From Chryseobacterium cucumeris (lineage in GTDB: Bacteria; Bacteroidota; Bacteroidia; Flavobacteriales; Weeksellaceae), in assembly GCF_016775705.1 (NCBI RefSeq), contig NZ_CP068760.1, positions 3,968,001 through 4,032,000 on the forward strand: a stretch of DNA of 64,000 nucleotides. The letters are read 5' to 3'. A model generated the notes under the pieces. The model ran no database searches and was not told the origin of the DNA. It was given only the letters and a program-made list of their open reading frames with translations. Numbering within the stretch: the stretch's first letter is position 1; each line of letters begins with the position of its first letter. Below, piece after piece: positions 16,787 to 25,267 of this stretch. A program made the translations under genes and the position numbers.

Positions 16787-17872
16787 TTAGTAATTTTCTT
16801 CTTCCCCTTTCATCTTTTCTGCATTTTCTGCCATGATTACGGCATCAATCATTTCAGAAATATCGCCATTCATGTAAGCATCAAGATTGTACATAGACTT
16901 GTTGATTCTGTGATCTGTAACTCTACCCTGTGGATAATTGTACGTTTTAATTTTTGCAGAACGGTCACCGGTAGAAACCATGGATTTACGTTGTGCAGCG
17001 ATATCTCCCTGTACTTTCTGTAATTCGATATCGTATAGTTTTGTTCTCAGCATTTCCATCGCCAGCTCACGGTTAGCAAGCTGAGAACGAGCCTGCTGAC
17101 AAACCACAACAAGTCCTGAAGGTTTGTGGGTAAGCTGAACTTTCGTTTCAACCTTGTTTACGTTCTGACCTCCGGCACCACCTGAACGGGAAGTCTGCAT
17201 TTCAATATCTGCAGGATTCAGTTCAAAATCTACTTCTTCAGCTTCCGGAAGAACTGCAACCGTAATGGCAGAAGTGTGTACTCTTCCCTGAGATTCTGTC
17301 TCAGGTACACGCTGTACACGGTGAACTCCGGATTCAAACTTCATGATTCCGTAAACACCTTCTCCTTCCACCTTCATGATCAATTCCTTGTATCCTTTCG
17401 CTGCTTCATTAGAATCTGTCACTTCATGTCTCCATCCTTTTGTTTTGAAATACATGGTATACATTCTGTAGATATCTTCCACGAAAATAGCGGCTTCATC
17501 ACCTCCGGTTCCGGCACGTAGTTCCACGATAACGTTTTTGTCATCTGCAGGATCTTTAGGAATCAGCAATACTTTCAGCTCTTCTTCCAATCCGGGAAGT
17601 TTAGCCTGGGCTTCCAGTTTTTCTTCTTTAGCCAGATCTACCAGATCTCTGTCTGAACCATCTGCAATGATTTCTTCAGATTCTGCGATACTATCCAAAG
17701 CGCCTTTGTACTGATCATAAACTCTTACAATTTTTCCCAAATCACTATATTCTTTGTTCAAAGAAGAATATCTTTTTTGGTCTGAAATGACATCAGGCTG
17801 TATAATAAGGTCTGCAACCTCATTATATCTTTGTTTTATAGCTTCTAATTTTGGAATTAATGATTTAGACAT
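16787..17872 (-). CDS. prfA: Peptide chain release factor 1
   Basis: RF1, 361 residues, full family length. It reads UAA and UAG and triggers peptide release. The GGQ motif is at residues 234-236 in SGGAGGQNVNKVET, and the stop-codon recognition region contains PETESQGRVHTS (the PxT tripeptide, PAT in E. coli). The N-terminal helical domain and the C-terminal extension are both present, unlike the shorter PrfH at 4492-5190. Standard housekeeping gene, monocistronic with the terminator at 16743. Confidence 0.97.
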   Translation of the reverse strand: MSKSLIPKLEAIKQRYNEVADLIIQPDVISDQKRYSSLNKEYSDLGKIVRVYDQYKGALDSIAESEEIIADGSDRDLVDLAKEEKLEAQAKLPGLEEELKVLLIPKDPADDKNVIVELRAGTGGDEAAIFVEDIYRMYTMYFKTKGWRHEVTDSNEAAKGYKELIMKVEGEGVYGIMKFESGVHRVQRVPETESQGRVHTSAITVAVLPEAEEVDFELNPADIEMQTSRSGGAGGQNVNKVETKVQLTHKPSGLVVVCQQARSQLANRELAMEMLRTKLYDIELQKVQGDIAAQRKSMVSTGDRSAKIKTYNYPQGRVTDHRINKSMYNLDAYMNGDISEMIDAVIMAENAEKMKGEEENY

Positions 17873-18019
17873 TGTAGAAATTTTGTGGGTGCAAAGATAA
17901 GGATTATTAATTCAAAATTAAAATTCCAAATCATCATAAATTTTTGAGCATTAGGGATAAAGAGTCAAAAAGGTAAAAAAGCTGAATTGTAAAAATGTTT
18001 ATTATATTGAAATCAGGCT

Positions 18020-19318
18020 CTAAGATCCTTTAGAAAGTCTTCTGTCTATCAGATATAAAATAATTCCTACAGCGATAATTCCCAATCCTATCAAGCTTTC
18101 CTTAGGGTTATGAATGAATGTAAAATAGAGAATATAGATACTGAACAGCAGAAAAACAGCCGGAAAAATATGGAAAGCATTCGACTTAAAGATCTTCCTG
18201 TCTTTTTTCTTCAGGAAGAAAACCGTCGAAATCGCAAGACTTGCAAAAAGCTGTAGTATAAAAGCTGTATAGACAAAAATTTCTTTAAAGCTTCCCGTTA
18301 AAATAATAATAGCAGCAATCACAGCATGGGCAAAAATAGCTCTTACCGGAATTCCTTTTGTATTTCCAGATGATAATGGTTTCCAGATTTGGGTATGTTT
18401 TGCAAAAGCCTGTGTCAGTCTTGAGCCAACCCACAAGTATCCACTTATGGTTGCAATCAGCTGCAGGGCTATAAAAATATTAACAATTTTTCCAAAAGCC
18501 GGACCCAACATATTGACTGCTGCTTCGCCCATCACATCTTCTTTTCCTGCCAGCTGATTCACTGGAGCGTGTTTCAGCATAATATAATTCACCAGAATAT
18601 AGCTTACCGTCACAAAAACAGTTCCTATAATCAATGATTTAGGAAGGTTTTTCTGCACATCCTTTATTTCTCCCGCAATATAGGAAGCTGAATTCCAGCC
18701 TGTGTAGGAATAGGTCACAAATACCAGAGAGGTTGCAAAGGCAGGAAGCATGATCTCATTCTGCCAGCTGTCACTGAAATTAAGGCTGTTGCCGATCTGG
18801 GGTGAATTTGAAATTCCTACTCCAAGAATAACCAGTACAATAATAAAAGCGATCTTAATGAATGTAAAAAAGTTGTGAAACCTGCTGGATGTTTTCAGGC
18901 TGAATGATAATGCAATTGCCACCAGGAATATCGCGGCTATGGCAAATCCGTTTCCAAAGCTATAATCAAATACAGAAAGGTATTTTGACATAGCCAAAGC
19001 AGCCAGCGCTACGGGAGAGGAAAATCCTATGATGAGCGAAATCCAGCTTATGAGATATCCGAAAATCGGATGATAGGTTTCTTTAAGATAAATAAAATCG
19101 CCTCCGTTTCCTTTAAAATGGGAACCCAATTCTGCGTAGCAAAATGCCCCAAACAAAGCGAGAACCCCTCCGATGCTCCATAGCAGGAAAATACTGTAGG
19201 TGTTGGTAATATCGGAAAGCTGAAATCCCAGGGTGGTAAAAATCCCTGTTCCGATCATATTGGAAACGACGATGGCTGCGGCTGTTTTCCAGCCAATCTG
19301 ATGTGAGGCAGTACTCAT
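18020..19318 (-). CDS. APC-family amino acid permease
   Basis: 432-residue inner-membrane transporter with about 12 predicted membrane helices. The first helix region carries the APC hallmark SNMIGTGIFTTLG (about 18-30), the unwound substrate-binding segment of LeuT-fold amino acid transporters. It lies seven bases downstream of the TonB-dependent receptor gene at 19326 and shares its SAM riboswitch, so a sulfur amino acid such as methionine is a reasonable predicted substrate. That substrate is inference from regulation; the family itself covers many amino acids. Confidence 0.88.
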   Translation of the reverse strand: MSTASHQIGWKTAAAIVVSNMIGTGIFTTLGFQLSDITNTYSIFLLWSIGGVLALFGAFCYAELGSHFKGNGGDFIYLKETYHPIFGYLISWISLIIGFSSPVALAALAMSKYLSVFDYSFGNGFAIAAIFLVAIALSFSLKTSSRFHNFFTFIKIAFIIVLVILGVGISNSPQIGNSLNFSDSWQNEIMLPAFATSLVFVTYSYTGWNSASYIAGEIKDVQKNLPKSLIIGTVFVTVSYILVNYIMLKHAPVNQLAGKEDVMGEAAVNMLGPAFGKIVNIFIALQLIATISGYLWVGSRLTQAFAKHTQIWKPLSSGNTKGIPVRAIFAHAVIAAIIILTGSFKEIFVYTAFILQLFASLAISTVFFLKKKDRKIFKSNAFHIFPAVFLLFSIYILYFTFIHNPKESLIGLGIIAVGIILYLIDRRLSKGS

Positions 19319-19325
19319 TTAATGA

Positions 19326-21779
19326 TTAAAAATTAAAATTAAGCCTTCCGAAGAAATAATTCCCCAGCGTTCCCATCTGCACAGGCGCATATTTGAATAC
19401 TCCATAATATGAATTTTTATAAATCTGGCGGTCCGGAAAGACATCAAATATATTGTTGGCCCCTACTGTAAAATTGATACTTTTGGTGATATCATACCCA
19501 ACGCTGATGTCTGTCACTACTTTTGGTGAGAATTCCTGCACGTCTCCAAACGGATAACCATCTCTTATTACCTTACCAAAATAGGTATTTCTTACGAGAA
19601 AACTGAATTTTCCTATTCCATAATTTAATCCTAATGAAGCTTTTGTTTTTGGAGACAGTGTTTCAATGATATTGATCTGATCGGGACCAAAAAACTGATC
19701 CTGAGGCGTTCCTAAGTTTTCAGGAAAATGAAAATCTGTGATTTTTGTTTCCGTATAGTTTCCGGCAAGATTCATATTTAATTTTCCATTCCCAAGAATC
19801 CAGTCATAGGAAACCACTACATCTACTCCTTTCGTTTCTGTATCAATAGCATTGGCGAAGAATCTTCCGCTTTCTACTTCATTTCCATGCCCAACTACAG
19901 CAGGATTTGATAATCTTGGATCTGTAATATTACCTGTAATAACTATTCTGTCTTTTACTTTAATAAAATAGCCATCTATTGTAATGAACAGTCCTTTTAA
20001 TGGTTTTAACGTCAATCCGGCACTTGCATTGACAGAAGTTTCCTGCTTGAGTTTATCAAATCCAAGAATTCTGGCAGCTTCACTATCGTTGCTGAATATT
20101 CCTTTGGTAACAATCTTTGAACCGGAAGTAGAAATATCTGCATAGGAATTATTAAAATACTGCTGCTGAAGTGAAGGAGCCCTGAATCCTGTCCCAACAG
20201 CGGCTCTTACCGCATAGTTTTTTACAAACTCATATCGTACCGCGAGTTTTCCATTCAAGGTGTTTCCGAAATCTGAATAATTTTCAAACCTGGCAGCAGC
20301 ATCAATATTCAGTTTTTTATCCAAATCATAGGAAACATCTGCATATACTGCGGTGGAATGCCTGTCTTTCTTCAAGGCATTGTTGGGAGAAAATCCAATA
20401 AAGGATTGAGATCCTCCCGCACCAAGTACTGTTGATCCTTCAGTAGCTACATTTCCATCGATGTCATATTGGGTATAGGATGCTTCGTCACCCGCTTTAA
20501 TCTGGTATTGTTCAAACCTGAACTCACCACCGAACGCAATATTGAAACGGTTTATATTTTTAGAAACATCAAGATTAATGGTATTCTGAAGGAAACTATG
20601 GGCGCCTGCATAAAAACTTGTGGGTGATTTTGCTCCCAGAGAAGCATTATTGGTGTTGCTTACCTTATAATTGAAGGTATTGCTCCCGAATGTATTACTA
20701 AGGTCAAATAGCCAGTTGTTAACATTATATTTTGCACCTACAGCATAGGAAACATCATATACCTGAGACCCAAGAACCGCCTGAAAACCGTTCGGATAAA
20801 TGGATGAAACCACATTAGACTTTTCGCTTGGCAGTCTTCTGAAACCAAACCCTTCTCCTTCTTTAATACTGAAACCTCCGAAAGAATAGAGTTTAAAATG
20901 ATCATTAAAAGGATATTCTGAATTGAAAAACAACTGTCCCTGTCTGATCTGGGCATCTCCGATCTGAAAATTGAAATCATCACGGGTCAATCCTCTTTTT
21001 TCAATTTCGGCATCATCCGCAGCTCTGGCTGCTTTTACCGCTTCAGCGTCACCTGCAAATTCATACGCAAAATTATCTCCGAAAATATCCAGATCGTGAT
21101 TTTGAGTTCTTGTAGTTTTTCCTCTGTGGCTTAATTGCAGGGAAAGATTGATATAACCGTCTTCCTTTCCTAATGAAGCTCCGTAGTTGACTCCTGCCTG
21201 ATACGTATCTCCATCATTTCTTCCACTTAATCCGTAAGTAAGGCTTGCTGAAGCTCCGGCATTTTTCTTAAGAATTATGTTGATCACTCCGGCAATAGCA
21301 TCAGAACCATATTGTGCAGCAGCTCCGTCTCTTAACACTTCTATTCTATCAATAGCAATTACGGGAATGGTACTCAAATCTGTTCCTACGGAACCATTTC
21401 CTACAGTATTCTGATAATTGACCAATGAGGTTGTATGTCTTCTTTTTCCGTTAAGCAATACGAGAACCTGATCAGGGCCCATTCCTCTTAATGTTACGGG
21501 ATCAATATGCTCTGTGCCATCAGAAGCAGACTGCCTCACTGCATTAAACGACGGAATCACATAATTAAGGAGATCCTGAGCAGTCATTTGGGGAGAACTT
21601 CTCTGGATTTTGTCAATATTAATTACATCTACAGGAACCGGTGTCTCCAGCTTTGTTCTTTTGACATTACGGTTTCCGACGATGATAATATCTTCGATCT
21701 GTTTTCCTTTTTCCTCACTTTCCTGAGCAGCTACCAGAATTGCTCCAAGCAATAGTACAGCTGTGCTTAATTTTTTCAT
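19326..21779 (-). CDS. TonB-dependent outer membrane receptor under SAM riboswitch control
   Basis: 817 residues from ATG 21779, chosen because it begins a signal peptide (MKKLSTAVLLLGAILVAAQ); the in-frame TTG at 21794 is less likely. The plug domain (about 35-160) has the blocks QDLLNYVIP, RGMGPDQVLVLLNG and RIEVLRDGAAAQYGSDAIAG, followed by a 22-strand-type barrel ending in an aromatic residue (NFNF). It is not a SusC-type protein: the long N-terminal carboxypeptidase-like domain and a SusD partner are absent. The SAM-I riboswitch upstream implies use when methionine or SAM is low. Next in the operon is the permease at 18020. Confidence 0.93.
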   Translation of the reverse strand: MKKLSTAVLLLGAILVAAQESEEKGKQIEDIIIVGNRNVKRTKLETPVPVDVINIDKIQRSSPQMTAQDLLNYVIPSFNAVRQSASDGTEHIDPVTLRGMGPDQVLVLLNGKRRHTTSLVNYQNTVGNGSVGTDLSTIPVIAIDRIEVLRDGAAAQYGSDAIAGVINIILKKNAGASASLTYGLSGRNDGDTYQAGVNYGASLGKEDGYINLSLQLSHRGKTTRTQNHDLDIFGDNFAYEFAGDAEAVKAARAADDAEIEKRGLTRDDFNFQIGDAQIRQGQLFFNSEYPFNDHFKLYSFGGFSIKEGEGFGFRRLPSEKSNVVSSIYPNGFQAVLGSQVYDVSYAVGAKYNVNNWLFDLSNTFGSNTFNYKVSNTNNASLGAKSPTSFYAGAHSFLQNTINLDVSKNINRFNIAFGGEFRFEQYQIKAGDEASYTQYDIDGNVATEGSTVLGAGGSQSFIGFSPNNALKKDRHSTAVYADVSYDLDKKLNIDAAARFENYSDFGNTLNGKLAVRYEFVKNYAVRAAVGTGFRAPSLQQQYFNNSYADISTSGSKIVTKGIFSNDSEAARILGFDKLKQETSVNASAGLTLKPLKGLFITIDGYFIKVKDRIVITGNITDPRLSNPAVVGHGNEVESGRFFANAIDTETKGVDVVVSYDWILGNGKLNMNLAGNYTETKITDFHFPENLGTPQDQFFGPDQINIIETLSPKTKASLGLNYGIGKFSFLVRNTYFGKVIRDGYPFGDVQEFSPKVVTDISVGYDITKSINFTVGANNIFDVFPDRQIYKNSYYGVFKYAPVQMGTLGNYFFGRLNFNF

Positions 21780-21808
21780 TTTTGTTCTTGCCAATTAATA
21801 CTACCAAT

Positions 21809-21827
21809 CTGACGGATCTTTCCGCAG
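21809..21827 (-). promoter_or_regulatory. Small leader hairpin between the riboswitch and the receptor start
   Basis: CTG-CGGA and TCCG-CAG arms pair with one bulged base and a four-base loop, about 30 nt before the ATG at 21779. It may take part in the expression platform of the riboswitch; it lacks a T run. Confidence 0.35.
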
Positions 21828-21875
21828 ATACACAAGACTTCAAGAAATGGAATTCATATAGAGTATTGACTTCAA

Positions 21876-21974
21876 TTATCTCTCCCAAAGGGTTGGAATT
21901 AGCACCTTTACACGCTGGAATTGTGCAGGTTGCTAAGGTTTCACCGGGCCAAATCCCTCCACCTTTCTTGATAA
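21876..21974 (-). promoter_or_regulatory. SAM-I riboswitch (S box)
   Basis: The minus strand carries the S-box core in order: TTATC of P1, AAGAAAGGTGGAGGGA, GGCCCGGTGAAACC, then GCAACC, AAGGTGCTAATTCC and the closing GATAA of P1 at 21876-21880. These are the conserved blocks of the SAM-I aptamer. It sits between a promoter at 21983 and the receptor gene start at 21779, so it should turn down the receptor and permease when S-adenosylmethionine is abundant. No terminator is obvious after it, so a translational or less usual platform is likely. Confidence 0.95.
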
Positions 21975-21982
21975 ATCTACTG

Positions 21983-22013
21983 CAAAAGTAGACTATTTTT
22001 CTGAACTTACAAA
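21983..22013 (-). promoter_or_regulatory. Promoter of the SAM-riboswitch operon
   Basis: TTTG (complement of 22010-22013), a 19-base spacer and TACTTTTG (complement of 21983-21990) fit the Bacteroidota consensus exactly. Transcription would start just before the aptamer. Confidence 0.8.
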
Positions 22014-22017
22014 AAAA

Positions 22018-22043
22018 GCAAATCTGCTGATCTGCAAATTTGC
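22018..22043 (-). terminator. Terminator after the amylase-family gene
   Basis: GCAAATTTGC and GCAGATTTGC pair over ten positions with one wobble, loop of six bases, then a T run on the minus strand. It lies directly before the next promoter. Confidence 0.8.
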
Positions 22044-22084
22044 CTTTTATTTTGTATGGAACTTGTTTAAACTTTTTATTTTTG

Positions 22085-22186
22085 AACCATTAAGATTTAA
22101 TAAGAGTTTAAGAGGATTAAGAGAAACTTAAAAATCAGAATGATTAACCTTAACTATACTTTATTTCTTAAACCTTCTTAATGGTT
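22085..22186. repeat. AT-rich inverted repeat downstream of the amylase gene
   Basis: AACCATTAAG at 22085-22094 is complementary to 22177-22186. The sequence between contains several TTAAGA-like blocks. It may be a copy of a dispersed non-coding repeat; no gene is seen in 22044-22236. Confidence 0.4.
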
Positions 22187-22236
22187 TTTAAGATATTAAA
22201 TATTTTTTATAAGTCTAGACAACTAAATCTTTTGTT

Positions 22237-25074
22237 TTATTTAATAATCATCTTTTGAATGGCTATTCCTGTATCTGATTTCAACTGCACAAGATACGTG
22301 CCTGCCGGATAATCAACCTTCAAATTATAAGTTCCGCTCTCTTTATCGAGTTTGAAAGTATCCAGTTTTTTACCGGTCATATCAAAAATTGAAATTTCCC
22401 CATTTTTTGCTTTATTGAAAACCAGTTTAGCGATTCCATTTCGGACAGGATTATCTGCAATCTGAAGAGATAATTTGTTGGCGGCATTGACATCTGCTGT
22501 TGACAAAGCACCAGCGTAATTACCAAAGATTCTAAATTCTCCCGATTGTAAAGTGATTGGAGCTGTTGTGGAAGCTACATTTGAAATACTGTTGTCCATC
22601 AGATTCTGCCATTGACCTGTGTAAGGGAAATAAGGCACTACATTCTGTGCGGAAGTCGTGTAATTGGCCAATACGACAACATTCTTTATTCCTGTTGTAA
22701 TAGAGGCATCATATACATAAATTCTTGTGATCAGACCATTGGGGTCGTTCGTAAGATTGTTGGATTCTATACTATAGGTTTTCGATTTAAAGACCTGATG
22801 ACTGTTTCTGATGTTGATGATTTTAGCCCATGTATCGTAGACCGCCTTTCTATTCAGATCAGTATCATATCCGAGCGTAAATGCAACAGGTTTCTCATCG
22901 GTTCTGCATCCGCTGTCTATCGTACCGTTTGCACATCTGTTGATGCTGAATTCATATCCTAATTCTCCAAACTGCCAGATCATTTTCGGACCAGGGATAG
23001 TAAAGAACGTGGCCCCGAATGTTTTCATTCTTTCAAGAGCGGTATTCAGGTTTTTTACATCATAGCTTCCGTTCGCTGCACCGTATGCGAGGTTTTTAAA
23101 CATCAGTCTTTCTTCATCGTGGCTTTCTCCATAGCCTACGGCACTCATATTGGTAAATCCGTGAAGACTGTGGTTCATTCGGTCGTAATTGCTGTTTTCC
23201 TTATATCCCATCGTATTCTGATTGTAAGGATCTGTCTGTTTATTCCAAAGCATAACGCCTTTTCCTTCTGCTATTCTGTAATTCGCCCATTGCTGTTCTT
23301 CTGCATCAGTTCCAAGGTGTTCGAAGATCATATAAGAATTGGGATCAATGGCCCATTGTTTATCAGCATAATTTTTCATGATATCCACTCTGTCCTGCTG
23401 GTAGGCATTGGTACAGGCCTCATCATTTTCAGAACAGCTTTGCGTAAATCCTTTGGTTAAATCCCAACGGAATCCGTCTATGTGATATTCAGTCAGCCAT
23501 TGCTCAAGACATCTTTCAACATAATATTGCGTTGAAAGGCTGGTATGGTTAAAATCGTTAAATACATTGTATGAATGTTTCGGAACCTGATTAAAGTAAG
23601 GGTTGTTGGCTGCAACATTTCCATAGCCATCACCATCCGGATCAATATTCCAGAGTCTTACCAGAGGTGAACGTCCTGTTGCGTGATTAAATGCGACATC
23701 CAGAATGACTGCAATTCCGTTCTGGTGGCATACATCTACAAATTCTTTGAATTTTTCGGGAGTACCGTAGGCTTTGTCCAATGCATAATGAAAAGAAGTA
23801 TTATATCCCCAGGAAAGATTTCCGTCAAATTCCATGATGGGAAGCAGTTCTATAGCATTGATTTTCAAATTCTTTAAATAGGAAATTTTATTGATCAGTG
23901 ACTGCCAGTTCTTTTCCTGTGTGAAATCTCTCAATAATAATTCATACACTATAAGATCCTGTTTCGCAGGTCTTTGAAAATTGGTAACCTGCCAATTATA
24001 AGCGGTCTGGCCTGTTTTAAATGTTGACACTTCAAAACCCTGCCCGGCAGGAAATGCTGGTAAGTTTGGATAGGTAGAAGCGGAAATCCACGGATCATCA
24101 TAAGAGGAAAGAATTTGTGGAGAATAAGGATCTGCTACTTTTCTCAAATCGTTTGTTCTGTATTGGAAGGTATAAAGCTGCTGAGGAGTGATTCCATTGA
24201 GTTCAATCCAGTACAGATCGGGATTTGTGGTGTCTTTTTTCATTAAATAGGTATCATTCACCGTCCAGTTATTGAAACTTCCTATGACATGAACAAAACT
24301 TTTCCCCGGAGCATATAAAGCCAATCCCACCTTGGTAGGATCTGTCGGATGGTAATTGATTCCCTGTCTGATCCAGTTGGGTATTGCCTGGGAAACAACA
24401 TTTCTCGGAACCTGTACAATGAATGCTGCCGTTTTGGAATTGGTTCCCTGTGTCGCCACAAGTTCCATATTTGCATCCTGGGTAACCGTATAACTATAAG
24501 AATAAGACTGTGAAGGTGTTGTGGTTGAATTGACAACAGTTCCGTTGGCTTTTAACTGAAATGTAGCATTGGTACTTGCCGTCGCCGTAATAGTAATGGA
24601 ATTCCCCACAGGAACTGAAGTAAGGCTGTTCGCCAATGGATTTGTAAGCGTTAAGTTTAAAGTCCCTACGTTTACAAAAATATCTGGTGAAGTCTGGTGC
24701 AATCCCGTCTTATCCTTTAATAAAAACCCAAACCTTCCGATTCCTGTTCTTCCATAAAAAGAAGTTGGTGTAAAAGTGAGTGAATAACTATCTGTAGCAG
24801 CATTATAATTCAGCTTATTCAGATCATTGGAATTGTTCCAGCTGCCATTGGTAGGGCAATCCTGACTGTTCTGATAATTGGTATCAAACGACCAGGTCCA
24901 GATATAAATGGCATTGTTGGAAACGCCCCACGCAGACTCATCAATCTGATCCCCGGGAACAGTAAGCGTGATCGCATCTGTTTCGTTGAACGGATCAGGA
25001 GAAATTGTATAATTGATCTGTCCGAATACAGCCATGGTAATCAACAGAAAAACAACAGAATAAAACTTTTTCAT
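22237..25074 (-). CDS. Secreted alpha-amylase-family glycoside hydrolase (GH13) with T9SS sorting domain
   Basis: 945-residue exported enzyme. A signal peptide of 18 residues (ending FG, then Q) is followed by beta-sandwich domains of about 340 residues, including an E-set/CBM48-like unit before the barrel (VIGSFNNWTVN). The GH13 barrel has AVILDVAFNHATG, the nucleophile Asp538 in FRWDLTKG, the acid/base Glu585 in MIFEHLG and the third carboxylate region GESHDEERL. The C-terminal 80 residues form a T9SS sorting domain ending KMIIK. Likely acts on alpha-glucans outside the cell; the exact substrate is unknown. Monocistronic. Confidence 0.93.
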   Translation of the reverse strand: MKKFYSVVFLLITMAVFGQINYTISPDPFNETDAITLTVPGDQIDESAWGVSNNAIYIWTWSFDTNYQNSQDCPTNGSWNNSNDLNKLNYNAATDSYSLTFTPTSFYGRTGIGRFGFLLKDKTGLHQTSPDIFVNVGTLNLTLTNPLANSLTSVPVGNSITITATASTNATFQLKANGTVVNSTTTPSQSYSYSYTVTQDANMELVATQGTNSKTAAFIVQVPRNVVSQAIPNWIRQGINYHPTDPTKVGLALYAPGKSFVHVIGSFNNWTVNDTYLMKKDTTNPDLYWIELNGITPQQLYTFQYRTNDLRKVADPYSPQILSSYDDPWISASTYPNLPAFPAGQGFEVSTFKTGQTAYNWQVTNFQRPAKQDLIVYELLLRDFTQEKNWQSLINKISYLKNLKINAIELLPIMEFDGNLSWGYNTSFHYALDKAYGTPEKFKEFVDVCHQNGIAVILDVAFNHATGRSPLVRLWNIDPDGDGYGNVAANNPYFNQVPKHSYNVFNDFNHTSLSTQYYVERCLEQWLTEYHIDGFRWDLTKGFTQSCSENDEACTNAYQQDRVDIMKNYADKQWAIDPNSYMIFEHLGTDAEEQQWANYRIAEGKGVMLWNKQTDPYNQNTMGYKENSNYDRMNHSLHGFTNMSAVGYGESHDEERLMFKNLAYGAANGSYDVKNLNTALERMKTFGATFFTIPGPKMIWQFGELGYEFSINRCANGTIDSGCRTDEKPVAFTLGYDTDLNRKAVYDTWAKIINIRNSHQVFKSKTYSIESNNLTNDPNGLITRIYVYDASITTGIKNVVVLANYTTSAQNVVPYFPYTGQWQNLMDNSISNVASTTAPITLQSGEFRIFGNYAGALSTADVNAANKLSLQIADNPVRNGIAKLVFNKAKNGEISIFDMTGKKLDTFKLDKESGTYNLKVDYPAGTYLVQLKSDTGIAIQKMIIK

Positions 25075-25267
25075 TTATTATTTTTTATCGAATATAGTAT
25101 AAATTTTTCTTCATGACCACTATTCCTCTTCGGTATTCATCAAATATTTCTATTTTTTCGGAGGAAAAATAATAAAAAAAGACTCATGAAATTTTCATGA
25201 GCCTTCCAATAAAAGTAATTGTAATGAACTAATTTCTTTTGGCGAAATCTTTGGTATTGAGATCCGC

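Noticed and set aside
19326..21779. SusC-type glycan receptor
   Set aside because: The N-terminal extra domain and a SusD partner are missing, and the SAM riboswitch points to a methionine-type function.
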